Source of the DNA: Siphonodentalium dalli
Taxonomy: Eukaryota; Mollusca; Scaphopoda; Gadilida; Siphonodentaliidae
Reading direction: 5' to 3'
Length of the DNA stretch: 64,000 nt
Assembly (NCBI GenBank): GCA_032622095.1
Contig: CP136069.1
Location: 182,579,122-182,643,121 of the forward strand
The notes beneath the pieces were generated by a model. It saw nothing but the letters and a program-made list of their open reading frames with translations, was not told the origin of the DNA and searched no databases. Each line of letters opens with the position of its first letter. Within the stretch, counting starts at the first letter, position 1. Of this stretch, positions 1-10,861 are shown piece after piece. The translations under genes and the position numbers were made by a program.

Positions 1-1430
1 TGTGGTCATGTGGTCCAAAGCACCGACATTGTATCCATTTTCTAAAATGGGGGGGGGGGGGGGGTATGCTATATGAAATGCTGAAGTGGACGCACACAAC
101 TCGAATCACTGCGTCAGGTCCAAGACATGACTGACGTTTCAATTATTTTGTTGTTGTTATCATAAATCTACCACTATAAAATGTAAATAATTTTCTTTTA
201 CAAAACAGTTTTCGATACTGAATCGACCCAAGGAAAATTAATAAATATTAGTTTACCTTTTTATACATAGACATATTGTTTTTGAACGCAGGTATGGGAC
301 TATATATCTACGTACACATGCATGCCGTTGGAACTTAGATCATGTCATGAATCTCTACTCTGACTAACTCCCGTAGAGATCATATTCCACCAGTACAAAA
401 CCTTGAAACTATTAGAAGTTTTGACAGGGAGCCTTATAGATTCGAAACAATAACGAGGGGAATATATTTCATATTTAATATCTGTTCTTAATAATGTACT
501 TCACTGTAGGCGAAGGTTCCAACTCGAATTTTCACGAGTTAAGTTAATTTGAGCGATTTTGCTTTGCATCTCTTACAATTATGGAATTTATCATGGGTAA
601 TTAATTCGGTGTTTATTGCGATATCGGCTCACAAAAGTCAGAGAAAAACATGCAATTTTGAGTTGGGACATTCACCAACAGTGAAGTACTTTATTAGGGA
701 ACAGATATCAACGAAGACATGTATTACCCGCGTTATCTTTTCCACTTTACAATGTTCCTTGTCAAAACTTCAAAAAGTTCCAAGGTTTTGTACAGGTTGA
801 ATATGATCTCTACGGGTAGAAATTCGTGGCATGATCTAGTTTCCAACGGCATGCATGTGCACTTAGATAGCCCCATACCCTGCATTCAAAAACAAATAGC
901 ATACAAAAACAAATAGCATACCCCATTTAAATGTTGAAGTTTTTTAAGAAGCCCGATGTTTTTCTGTCCTTCACATACTTTAATTTTTTTTGGTGACAGG
1001 GCTAGCGCTTCTAACAATTTACTAGCACAGCGTACAATAAAGAGCAGGAATTATTCTAGAAAAACTGCAATGTAAATTTATGTAAATAGAATGTGAACAC
1101 ATGGCATCACGAGTATAATACGTGTCTATACTATGTGTAATCTGTATTATTTATGGCAATACAAATCCTTAATCTTTTTAATGTATTTACTTTTTATATA
1201 GGATGGAGGATTGTGTTCCTCGCCATTTTCGTATATTTGAAATTAGTAGTTTGAATTATATTGATGTACCACGTCGTCCATTACAACGTCCATGTTGAAT
1301 TTAATTAATAATCCTCCTCTTATGACCAATACACCTAACATTTTACGTCCAAATACGTTAAAAGTGAACGGCCTCCATCCATAGTGTGTGGTAGGTAAAT
1401 GTGTTTGCATGCCCATTGAGCCACCATTGC
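1..1430. other. Gene-free stretch with homopolymer G run
   Basis: No coding region is recognisable. A run of 16 G sits at 49-64, directly after a small hairpin (CCATTTT..AAAATGG). Apart from the inverted repeat listed separately (272-906), the sequence is AT-rich and unremarkable up to the start of a LINE relic near 1431. Short open frames here have no family features. Confidence 0.6.
272..906. repeat. Inverted repeat, arms about 160 bp
   Basis: Bases 272-432 are an imperfect reverse complement of 749-906. For example, GCATGCCGTTGGAACTTAGA near 320 pairs with the segment near 840, and GTACAAAACCTTG near 396 pairs with CAAGGTTTTGTAC near 780. The arms enclose about 315 bp. Outside them, GGGGTATGCT near 61 also mirrors AGCATACCCC near 913, so the mirror symmetry extends outward with gaps. 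This is probably a non-autonomous foldback or MITE-like element; no target duplication was identified. Confidence 0.65.
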
Positions 1431-2625
1431 GCTGATCAAACTGGTTGCCGAGGCGGGAAGGCCGAAAGGCGGAGTTGCCATTATATGGCATGCTAGTTTA
1501 GAGAGTGCCGTTTCAGTCATCCAATACGACGACGATCGCATTTGTGGCATTCAAATACAGATATCAGAATCACAGTATGTATACATCTTTCAGGTGTACC
1601 TCCCATCCAGCAATTACCCAGTCACAATTTATAGAGACTATATAAATCGTGTGCAAGACCTTATCGATATATATCCAAACTTATCTCGAAAAATCACTGG
1701 TGTCTGTCAACAATACTGACGCTTGTATTGGGCCTTCTGTGACATACGTACCCACCGATGGTGGACCAGGTACCATTATAGACCACATCCTCATTCCCGA
1801 GGAAGCATCGCACTTCGTACAGAAAGTCGAAATCATCGACGACGATTCACTGGATGTCTCCAATCATAGGCCAATTAAAATGGTCATAAATTATCCACAT
1901 AATAATAAAATGGGTCGCTCAGAGAAACACATTTCAGCATGCAATTGGAAAAAGTTCATTGCCTCAGAAGACTTAATCAATGCTTTATAATATCAATCCG
2001 CCGTGCAGGGCAGTCTTCCGAACTTTTCCATATCTGACATCGATGATCTCGATTCGTACTACGATTCTGTTGTTAGTGGGATAAACAAAGCTACAACGCA
2101 GCACATAAATACCCTACGCATAAGATTGCATTTATCACAGTCGGTCAGCTCATCGCAGGAAGCGCATTCTCACAACATAACACATGTACATTATGCTGTC
2201 AGTCACACTCTGATATTATCGAGCACGCACTTATCTCATGCAGTAGCCCACTTATGCATTCCCACAGAAACGATATGTGGTACCAGATGATTGATCGTTT
2301 CGGCATACCGTTATTCGTATGGGCCACGAGTCTCCGCAACAGCGACCTCTTATTGCTTCATCTGACACGTGATATATTCACATTTCTTGAGCAAGTTGAG
2401 AACACCTCAGAGTTTACCAGATTCATTGTTCTTCACACAAACTTAATTTGGAGGCGCTATGTCGAACTCTCAGCCACTACGCATGACGGTTTGTGTTAAA
2501 CAACCTTTGATCTTTGAACGTTACGGGTGTTCACCCTAAGTCGCATTAAAATGTACCACCTTCTTTCCTGTCCATACAATCCGAAGACGCGACAAAATAA
2601 ATAAACATGAATAAATTAATAAATC
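1431..2625 (+). pseudogene. Internally deleted non-LTR retrotransposon (LINE) relic
   Basis: The 5' part reads as an exonuclease-endonuclease-phosphatase (EEP) domain: KGGVAIIWHASLESAV from about 1462, then ISESQYVYIFQVYLPSSN ending near 1610. After a break near 1690 the frame resumes and reads IDHILIPEE and LDVSNHRPIKMVI to 1990, matching the C-terminal EEP signature (DHI...SNHRPI). The GDFNA catalytic segment is missing at the break. A linker follows (SISDIDDLDSYYDSVVSGIN, about 2024-2085). Near 2115 the reading jumps straight into a LINE C-terminus: FITVGQLIAGSAFSQHNTCT, then a C-x2-C...H...C knuckle, and a stop near 2500. The whole reverse transcriptase is therefore missing. The 3' end holds AATAAATAAA-type signals and an AT tail (about 2595-2640). 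The C-terminus resembles that of the minus-strand LINE at 44449-46527, so the two probably belong to one clade. Confidence 0.8.
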
Positions 2626-2640
2626 ATTATATATATATAT

Positions 2641-3439
2641 ACTAGAAGGTGACCCGATTTCGTCCGGGCTTTGACCTTGAATTGACCATTTTGAAGGTCA
2701 AGGTCAGGTGGGGTCAAACACCAACACCCCAAAAATGGCGGAAATCGGCCCAGCGGATACCGGCAAATCGGCCCAGCGGATACCGAGATACCCTATGCAT
2801 CAAATTCGTCCGTAAAAATCCGCCAGTTTAACCCGATTTGATTTCCACTAAAGTATATAAACGCGCCTCATATACACACGCTCATTAAGTATCAAGTTTC
2901 AACGTAAAGATAAATTACCATCGGTGTCGGAGATATCGCCAAGACGTCTGAAACAGTCAAATGCATCGGCCGGTTAAGCGTTAACGTGATCTAACGTTAT
3001 GACCTCTAACGACGTCATATAAGTTACGCATTGTTTTTATCCTGATGGAAGATAGTACCACTTCTTCTTGATAATTGATAACTAAAACGGATACATACGC
3101 ATTATATATCGTTGGAAAGAGGAAACACGAAATATTCTCACAGTGTCATTATTATGACTGGCAATTTATTATTCGCGCTGTTTCGAATCGATTTGTAAGC
3201 ACCGAACCCAAATGAAAGTCCCGTAACACAGCGTAAAAACAGATTTGACCTCGGCACGTGAAAAGTTGACCTCGGATCTGAAAATCAATAGGCCTATGAC
3301 ACCCCCCCCCCCCCCCCCCCCCCGGCCGAAAATACCCCCACATACCAAGTTTCATCGAAATCGGGTCGGCCGTTTTCGAGTTCATCGATTACACACAAAC
3401 AAACAAACAAACAAACAGATCTTCCAAAATATATAATAG
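2641..3439 (+). mobile_element. Pearl-like non-autonomous element (divergent, first of six)
   Basis: It starts ACTAGAAGGTGACCCGATTT, with a subterminal imperfect palindrome around CCCG..CGGGCT. It ends with a motif of the type CAAGTTTCATCGAAATCGGG, a (ACAA)n microsatellite near 3394-3417, and GATCTTCCAAAATATATAAT directly before the next element. The same order (ACTAG-like head, subterminal palindrome, CAAGTTTC..ATCGG motif, tetranucleotide tract, GGTCTTC tail) recurs in the five elements that follow, although this one lacks the 122-bp core. A 22-base C run sits at 3302-3323. The architecture matches the bivalve pearl/CvA family, later grouped with Helentron-associated elements; that assignment is inference. 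Confidence 0.65.
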
Positions 3440-4312
3440 ACTAGCCGATGAGCCCGACCTTGTCCGGGCTATTCAAAAACCAAATTTCAAGTCGATAGCT
3501 CTACCCGTTTCCGAGATCTGGTCTGCGCATGCGCGAAGCTGGCGTCGCACGGGCTCGGCGACCCGATAAAATTCGTATCTGGGGCAAGATACATTCACAT
3601 ACCAAATTTCAAGTCGATAGCTCCACCCGTTTCCGAGATCTCGTCTGCGCATGCGCGAAGCTGGCGTCGCACGGGCTCGGCGACCCGATAAAATTCGTAT
3701 CCGGGGCAAGATACATTCACATACCAAATTTCAAGTTGATAGCTCCACCCGTTTCCGAGATCTCGTCTGTACATGCGCGAAGCTGGCGTCGCACGGGCTG
3801 GGCGACCCGATAAAATTCGTATCCGGGGCAAGATACATTCACATAGAAAATTTCAAGTCGAAATCTCCCCTCCCGTACCGAGAACTCGTCTGCGCATGTG
3901 CGAAGCTGGCGTCGCACCGGCTCGGCGACCCGATAAAATTCGCATCCGGGGCAAGATACATTCACATAGCAAATTTCAAGTCGATAGCTCTCCCCCGTTC
4001 CGAGAACTCGTCTGCGCATGTGCGAAGCTGGCGTCGCACGGGCTCGGCGACCCGATAAAATTCGCATCCGGGGCAAGATACATTCACATAGCAAATTTCA
4101 AGTCGATAGCTCCACCCGTTTCCGAGATCTCGTCTGCGCATGCCCGAAGCGGGCACCGCACGGGCTCGCCAATACGACAACGTCCACCGCCTGGTCAAAC
4201 TACACACACGTACGAAGTTTCGTCCCGATCGGTCGAGAATCGTAGATTTGTATCAATGAAAAACAAACATACATACAGACAGACAAACAGAGGTCTTCAA
4301 TATATATATGAG
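3440..4312 (+). mobile_element. Pearl-like element A, about six 122-bp core units
   Basis: The head is ACTAGCCGATGAGCCCGAC, followed by GTCCGGGCT, giving an imperfect AGCCCG..CGGGCT hairpin. Core units beginning CAAATTTCAAGTCGATAGCT recur every 122 bp at about 3481, 3603, 3725, 3848, 3970 and 4092. The last unit runs into a distinct 3' module (CTCGCCAATACGACAACGTC, then CGTCCCGATCGGTCGAGAAT). It ends with an imperfect (ACAT/ACAG)n tract and GAGGTCTTCAATATATATAT. Element B begins at the very next base, so the two are joined head to tail without spacer. Long open frames on both strands follow the 122-bp unit and are not genes. Confidence 0.8.
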
Positions 4313-5674
4313 ACTAGCCGATGAGCCCGACGTTGTCCGGGCTATTCAAAAACCAAATTTCAAGTCGATAGCTCTACCCGTTTCCGAGATCTGGTCTGCG
4401 CATGCGCGAAGCTGGCGTCGCACGGGCTCGGCGACCCGATAAAATTCGTATCTGGGGCAAGATACATTCACATACCAAATTTCAAGTCGATAGCTCCACC
4501 CGTTTCAGAGATCTCGTCTGCGCATGCGCGAAGCTTGCGTCGCACGGGCTCGGCGACCCGATAAAATTCGTATCCGGGTCAAGATACATTCACATACTAA
4601 ATTTCAAGTCGATAGCTCCACCCGTTTCCGAGATCTCGTCTGCGCATACATGAAGCTGGCGTCGCACGGGCTCGGCGACCCGATAAATTTCGTATCCGGG
4701 GCAAGATACATTCACATAGCAAATTTCATGTCGATAGCTCTACCCGTTTCCGAGATCTGGTCTGCGCATGCGCGAAGCTGGCGTCGCACGGGCTCGGCGA
4801 CCCGATAAAATTCGTATCCGGGGCAAGATACATTCACATACCAAATTTCAAGTCGATAGCTCCACCCGTTTCCGAGATCTCGTCTGCGCATGCGCGAAGC
4901 TGGTGTCGCACGGGCTCGGCGACCCGACAAAATTCGTATCCGGGGCAAGATACATTCACATAGCAAATTTCAAGTCGATAGCTCCACCCGTTTCCGAGAT
5001 CTCGTCTGCGCATGCGCGAAGCTGGCGTCGCACGGGCTCGGCGAACCGATAAAATTCGTATCCGGGGCAAGATACATTCACATAGCAAATTTCAAGTCGA
5101 TAGCTCCACCCGTTTCCGAGATCTGGTCTGCGCATGCGCGAAGCTGGCGTCGCACGTGCTCGGCGACCCGATAAAATTCGTATCCGGGGCAAGATACATT
5201 CACATAGCAAATTTCAAGTCGATAGCTCCACCCGTTTCCGAGATCTCGTATGTGCATGCGCGAAGCTGGCGTCGCGCGGGCTGGGCGACCCGATAAAATT
5301 CGTATCCGGGGCAAGATACATTCACATAGAAAATTTCAAGTCGATAGCTCCCCCCCCCGTTCCGAGAACTCGTCTGCGCATGTGCGAAGCTGGCGTCGCA
5401 CGGACTCGGCGACCCGATAAAATTCGCATCCGGGGCAAGATACATTCACATAGCAAATTTCAAGTCGATAGCTCCACCCGTTTCCGAGATCTCGTCTGCG
5501 CATGCCCAAAGCGGGCGCCGCACGGGCTCGCCAATACGACAACGTCCACCGCCTGGTCAAACTACACACACGTACGAAGTTTCGTCCCGATCGGTCGAGA
5601 ATCGTAGATTTGTATCAATGACAAACAAACATACATACAGACAGACAAACAGAGGTCTTCAATATATATATGAG
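4313..5674 (+). mobile_element. Pearl-like element B, about ten 122-bp core units
   Basis: It has the same head, core and tail modules as element A, but with about ten core units (starts near 4352, 4474, 4598, 4720, 4842, 4965, 5087, 5209, 5332 and 5455). Its length exceeds element A by 489 bp, almost exactly four 122-bp units. The copies therefore differ by gain or loss of whole core units. Terminal and microsatellite modules at 5520-5674 are nearly identical to those of element A. Confidence 0.8.
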
Positions 5675-6293
5675 ACTAGCCGATGAGCCCGACGTTGTCC
5701 AGGCTATTCAAAAAACAAATTTCAAGTCGATAGCTCTACCCGTTTCCGAGATCTGGTCTGCGCATGCGCGAAGCTGGCGTGGCACGGGCTCGGCGACCCG
5801 ATAAAATTCGTATCCGGGGCAAGATACATTCACATACCAAATTTCAAGTCGATCGCTACACCCGTTCCGAGATCTGGACTGCGCATGCGCGAAGCTTGCG
5901 TCGCACGGGCTCGGCGACCCGATAAAATTCGTATCCGGGTCAAGATACATTCACATACTAAATTTCAAGTCGATAGCTCCACCCGTTTCCGAGATCTCGT
6001 CTGCGCATGCATGAAGCTGGCGTCGCACGGGCTCGGCGACCCGATAAATTTCGTATCCGGGGCAAGATACATTCACATAGCAAATTTCAAGTCGATAGCT
6101 CCCCCCGTTTCCGAGATCTCGTCTGCGCATGCCCGAAGCGGGCGCCGCACGGGCTCGCCAATACGACAACGTCCACCGTCTGGTCAAACTACACACACGT
6201 ACCAAGTTTCGTCCCGATCGGTCGAGAATCGTAGATTTGTATAAATGACAGACAAACAGACAGACAGACAGAGGTCATCAAAATATATATGAG
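5675..6293 (+). mobile_element. Pearl-like element C, about four core units
   Basis: Same modular order as the two preceding elements, with core starts near 5717, 5838, 5962 and 6082. It has a 3' module near 6135-6235 and a (ACAG)n tract at 6247-6270, followed by GAGGTCATCAAAATATATAT. It is joined directly to element D. Confidence 0.78.
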
Positions 6294-6807
6294 ACTAGCC
6301 GATGAGCCCGACGTTGTCCGGGCTATTCAAAAACCAAATTTCAAGTCGATAGCTCTACCCGTTTCCGAGATCTGGTCTGCGCATGCGCGAAGCTGGCGAC
6401 GCACGGGCTCGGCGACCCGATAAAATTCGTATCCGGGGCAAGATACATTCACATACCAAATTTCAAGTCGATAGCTCCACCCGTTTCCGAGATCTCGTCT
6501 GCGCATGCGCGAAGCTGGTGTCGCACGGGCTCGGCGACCCGATAAAATTCGCATCCGGAGCAAGATACATTCACATAGCAAATTTGAAGTCGATAGCTCC
6601 ACCCGTTTCCGAGATCTCGTCTGCGCATGCGCTGCACGGGCGCCGCACGGGCTCGCCAATACGACAACGTTCACCGCCCGGTCAAACTACACACACGTAC
6701 CAAGTTTCGTCCCGATCGGTCGAGAATCGTAGATTTGTATCAATGACAGACAGACAGACAAACAAACAAACAAACAAACAAACAGAGGTCTTCAAAATAT
6801 ATATGAG
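6294..6807 (+). mobile_element. Pearl-like element D, about three core units
   Basis: The shortest member of the array, with core starts near 6337, 6457 and 6580. The last core has the variant GCGCATGCGCTGCACGGGCG, which joins it to the 3' module. The microsatellite is a pure (ACAG)n(ACAA)n tract at 6746-6785. It is joined directly to element E, whose head has the variant ACAAGCCGATGAG. Confidence 0.78.
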
Positions 6808-7687
6808 ACAAGCCGATGAGCCCGACGTTGTCCGGGCTATTCAAAAACCAAATTTCAAGTCGATAGCTCCACCCGTTTCCGAAATCTCGTCTGCGCATGC
6901 GCGAAGTTGGCATCGCACGGGCTCGGCGATCCGATAAAATTCGTATCCGGGGCAAGATGCATTCAGATAGCAAATTTCAAGTCGATAGCTCCACCCGTTT
7001 CCGAGATCTCGTCTGCGCATGCGCGAAGCTGGCGTCGCACGGGCTCGGCGACCCGATAAAATTCGTATCCGGGGCAAGGTACATTCACATAGCAAATTTC
7101 AAGTCGATAGCTCCACCCGTTTCCGAGATCTCGTCTGCGCATGCGCGAAGCTGGTGTCGCACGGGCTCGGCGACCCGATAAAATTCGTATCCGGGGCAAG
7201 ATACATTCACATAGCAAATTTCAAGTCGATAGCTCCACCCGTTTCCGAGATCTCGTCTGCGCATGCGCGAAGCTGGCGTCGCACGGGCTCGGCGAACCGA
7301 TAAAATTCGTATCCGGAGCAAGATACATTCACATAGCAAATTTCAAGTCGATAGCTCCACCCGTTTCCGAGATCTCGTCTGCGCATGCGCGAACCTGGCG
7401 TCGCACGGGGTCGGCGGCCCGATAAAATTCGCATCCGGGCAAGGTACATTCACATAGCAAATTTCAAGTCGATAGCTCCACCCGTTTCCGATATCTCGTC
7501 TGCCCATGCGCTGCACGGGCGCCGCACGGGCTCGCCAATACAACAACGACGACCGCCTGATCAAACTACACACACTACCAAGTTTCGTCCCGATCGGTCG
7601 AGAATCGTAGATTTGTATTAATGACAGACAGACAGACAAACAAACAGACAGACAGACAGACAAAGGTCTTCAAAATATATATGAGAC
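6808..7687 (+). mobile_element. Pearl-like element E, about six core units
   Basis: Last element of the head-to-tail array, with core starts near 6847, 6970, 7093, 7215, 7337 and 7458. It ends with (ACAG)n near 7624-7663 and GGTCTTCAAAATATATATGA. From about 7438 onward it is included in the 3.42-kb tandem duplication, so its last unit and 3' module are repeated at 10862-11107. Confidence 0.78.
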
Positions 7688-10600
7688 AATGTATGATTTT
7701 GTCATGGATGACGTCACCAGAGATCACGTGACGGCACTAAAAACACAACTATAATGCACTGGAAGCTGACATGGTACCCCCTACACCCACACCACAGGAC
7801 TAAACTTCACCCAACTCATTTTCTGCCTTATTATGTCCCTCAACTTTTAAGTAATGTTAACACGGGTAGATACGAAACAAGATGGCGTCCTACATGGCCA
7901 CCGTTTTTTAAGACGAGGCACTATAAGTCAGTTTGATGCAAATTATAGAGAGATATTCTTGTCAAATGTATATGAATGTATATATTGTTGTGAAGCGTTT
8001 ACACAGTGCTAGCGTTTTAGGGCAAATTTGGAACTTCTCGGTCCAAGATGGCCATCAAAATGGCCGCGGGAAGTGGAAAATGCGAATATTTTTCACTAAT
8101 ATTTTCTAGATTAGTTTCTGCTGTTTGGAACTGGTTGAGAATTGCGACTTTATTTTGTAACGAGCATGTTAACTGATCACTGGAGCAATGAAATATGCTA
8201 ATATGTGGGTCCCAGGCCCTTCCGATCCCTCAAACAAATTTATTTTACAGAACACGGTATAAAATTTCACCAACAATAACCAATGGGATTCTAGTCATAT
8301 TTCAAAAATAAATGAACATACCTGTGAAATGTAAGTGAGACATACCGTTAATTATGAATATTCCAACTCAATGGAACAAAAATTGTCACTCAGACTCAAA
8401 ATGACAGCCAATATGACGGCCAAATTATGGAAAATTGTAAATATTGCCACAGCACGCATTGTAATCTCTTACAAGTTGAGGTTGATGAATACAATCGACT
8501 AATATGCATTATATACATTGAAACTAACATTTCTGATGCGCTTTGTTTAACAGTGACTATTGTAACCACTGACATTACCAGAAATATTGCATTTTTCTAT
8601 CACAAACGTGACATAAAAATCGACAAAATTTAACTTTTCATGGTTGGACCATATTTTCAAGTAAAATGAAACTATCTTTGGTATTAAAGGATTTCGTTGT
8701 TTTGAACTGTCTTAAGGGTGTCACACTGAGGTGTTTCTAGACAAAATTACTCAAGATGACTTGCAAAATGGCATCCAAAGTTGGTAAAATGCATATATAT
8801 CCAAACATTATTCTTTGCTGTTCCGAACATGAAGCAAATTGTGACTCACTTGCATATTAAACATGTTACTTAATCAATTGACAACTAAATGTTCTATTCT
8901 GGTTGCCCCAGTACCTCATGAGGCATGGACACATCATTTGAAAGGATGCAGTACGGAATTTTGCAGAAAACTTATTTTGGTATTCTGGCCATGTTTTTGA
9001 AAGGAAATGGGCAGAACTTTGAAACGGAACTGAGAGGGACCATAATAATATGACTACCCTGGCCATTAGCATCAACATTGATCAACTTAATATAGGGTTT
9101 ATGCCAAGATGGTATCCAGGCAGTGTCTGTACAGTCATCGGCGAGGTGAATAGGTATACAGGGAGTTAATGCATGATTGTGAATGATGTGAATAGGTATA
9201 CAAGGAGTGACAACATTATTATGGGTGGGGTGTCCATGGAGGGATATATATGTATACAAGGAGTGACTGTATGGTTTATGTGTGAGGTGAATAGGTATAT
9301 GTGTGGATGTACTGATATGTCCGATGTGGCTGTGCGGCTGTATGTTCATGTGTGAGGTGAATAGGTATATGTGTGGATGTACTGATATGTCCGATGTGGC
9401 TGTTTGGCTGTATACATATACAGGGAGTAGCTATATGATCACGGATGGGTGTATGGGTAAACCGCGAGTGCTTGAGTTGTCATGTGTTAGGTGTATATGC
9501 AAGTCTGGAAGGTATGAGTGGCCGTGTGTGGGGTATTTGTATATCTTAAAGGGCTGTATGGCCACTGGTGAGGTGTATATGTATACCTGGAGTGACTCTA
9601 TAATCATGGGTGGTGTGTATGTGCATATCTTGAGTAGCTATATGACCATGGGTGTGACGAATATGTATACTGGGGTGACTCCATGGACAATGGTGAGGTA
9701 AATATGTATACACTGTGTGACTGTATGATCATGAATGTGGTGAATGTGTATATAGGGAGTGACTATATGGTCATGGGTCAGGCGTATGAGTATACTTGGT
9801 GTGCCTGTATGGTGATTCATTGCTGCATGGCCATGTGTGGGTGTACAGGTATACCCAAGTGTGGCTATATGGTCATGTGTGACGTATATGTGTATAAAGA
9901 TATTAGCTTTAAGGTCATTGGTGACGTGTATATGTATACCCGGAGTGACTCTATGGTGAGCGTGTGTGTGTATATGTATACATTGTATGTATTGGGTATT
10001 CCCAAGTGTGACTACATGGTCAACTGTTCGGTGTTTGTGTATAAAGTGAGTGGCTATATGGCGATTGGTGAGGTGTACATGTATACGTGGAGTGACTGTG
10101 GTCAGGGTGTGGTGTATATATATATATTGATTGGATATATGGCCGTGTTGTGACTCTATGATCATGGATGTGGAGAATATGTATACAGGAAGTGACCATA
10201 TGGTCATGGGCCGAGTGTACCAGGTGTACCTGCATGGTGACTCGTGGCTATATGGTCATGTGTGGGTGTACAGGTATACCCAAGTGTGGCTGTATGGTAT
10301 TGAGTGGTTATATGACCATGGTTGTGACGGATATGTATACAGGGAGAGACCTACGGCCCATAGTGTACTCACAGAGGGACTGTATGACCATGAGTGTGGT
10401 ACATAGATGTGCAGGAAGTGAATATATGGTCATGGGTTAGGTATAGGAGTGTATGTGGTGTGTCTGCATGGTGACGCATGGCTGTATGGAGTGTACGGGT
10501 ATACCCAATTGTGGCTCTATGGTAATCGGTGTGGTTTTTTGTGTATAAAGTGAGTGGCTATATTGTCATTTGTCTGGTATTTGTGTGTACATAGAGCGAC

Positions 10601-10861
10601 GGTATGGTCATGGTTGTGTTGTAAAGTTGTACACTTGGTGACTATCGCTTTCCACGATAACGCAAGGATTTATTAATCGATAGACATGTTTAGTTGCCCA
10701 TTGATAAAGTATCATTTTTAGTAACAAATGAGTCACAATTTGCTACCATTTCGGAACAACAGAGAATAATGTCAAGCGATCTTGAGTAATTTTGACTAGA
10801 AAGACCTCAGTGTGGCACATTTATGACAGTTCAAAACAATAAACACATTTAATACAAAAGA
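7438..10861. repeat. Tandem duplication, copy 1 (about 3.42 kb)
   Basis: This block is repeated immediately downstream at 10862-14285. The offset is 3,420 bp before the (ACAG)n tract and 3,424 bp after it, because that tract is four bases longer in copy 2. I saw only about ten substitutions over the block (for example near 8470, 9325, 9655, 9966, 10253 and 10441), well above 99% identity by eye. The left breakpoint lies inside a 122-bp core unit (GGTACATTCACATAG). The right breakpoint follows ATTTAATACAAAAGAAG. The copy carries the left arm, the 42-bp array and the inner part of the right arm of a foldback element. Confidence 0.92.
9116..10640 (+). repeat. 42-bp minisatellite array, about 36 units (copy 1)
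   Basis: Units carry GTATATGTATACC, GGAGTGACT and CTATGGTCATGGGTG in fixed order at a 42-bp period. Because 42 is divisible by three, several frames stay open and read as Met/Tyr-rich 14-residue repeats, which I do not regard as proteins. The array lies between the two inverted arms of the foldback element. The right edge contains GACTATCGCTTTCCAC, a motif also found at the array centre of the copy at 49.7-53.4 kb. Confidence 0.85.

Noticed and set aside
3529-7457. Dozens of overlapping 75-185-codon open frames on both strands with Arg-rich repeats
   Set aside because: They follow the 122-bp core unit, which happens to be open in several frames. The same peptide recurs in each unit and shifts frame from unit to unit. 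No start or promoter context supports a gene.
9303-10406. Met/Tyr/Cys-rich repeat proteins on both strands of the 42-bp arrays (also at 12.7-13.9, 50.7-53.0 and 63.0-64.0 kb)
   Set aside because: The period of 42 is divisible by three, so open frames are expected in all frames. Diverged copies of the array do not conserve any one peptide frame.
9116-10640. CRISPR-like array
   Set aside because: Units are directly adjacent variants of one sequence without unique spacers, and the DNA is eukaryotic.
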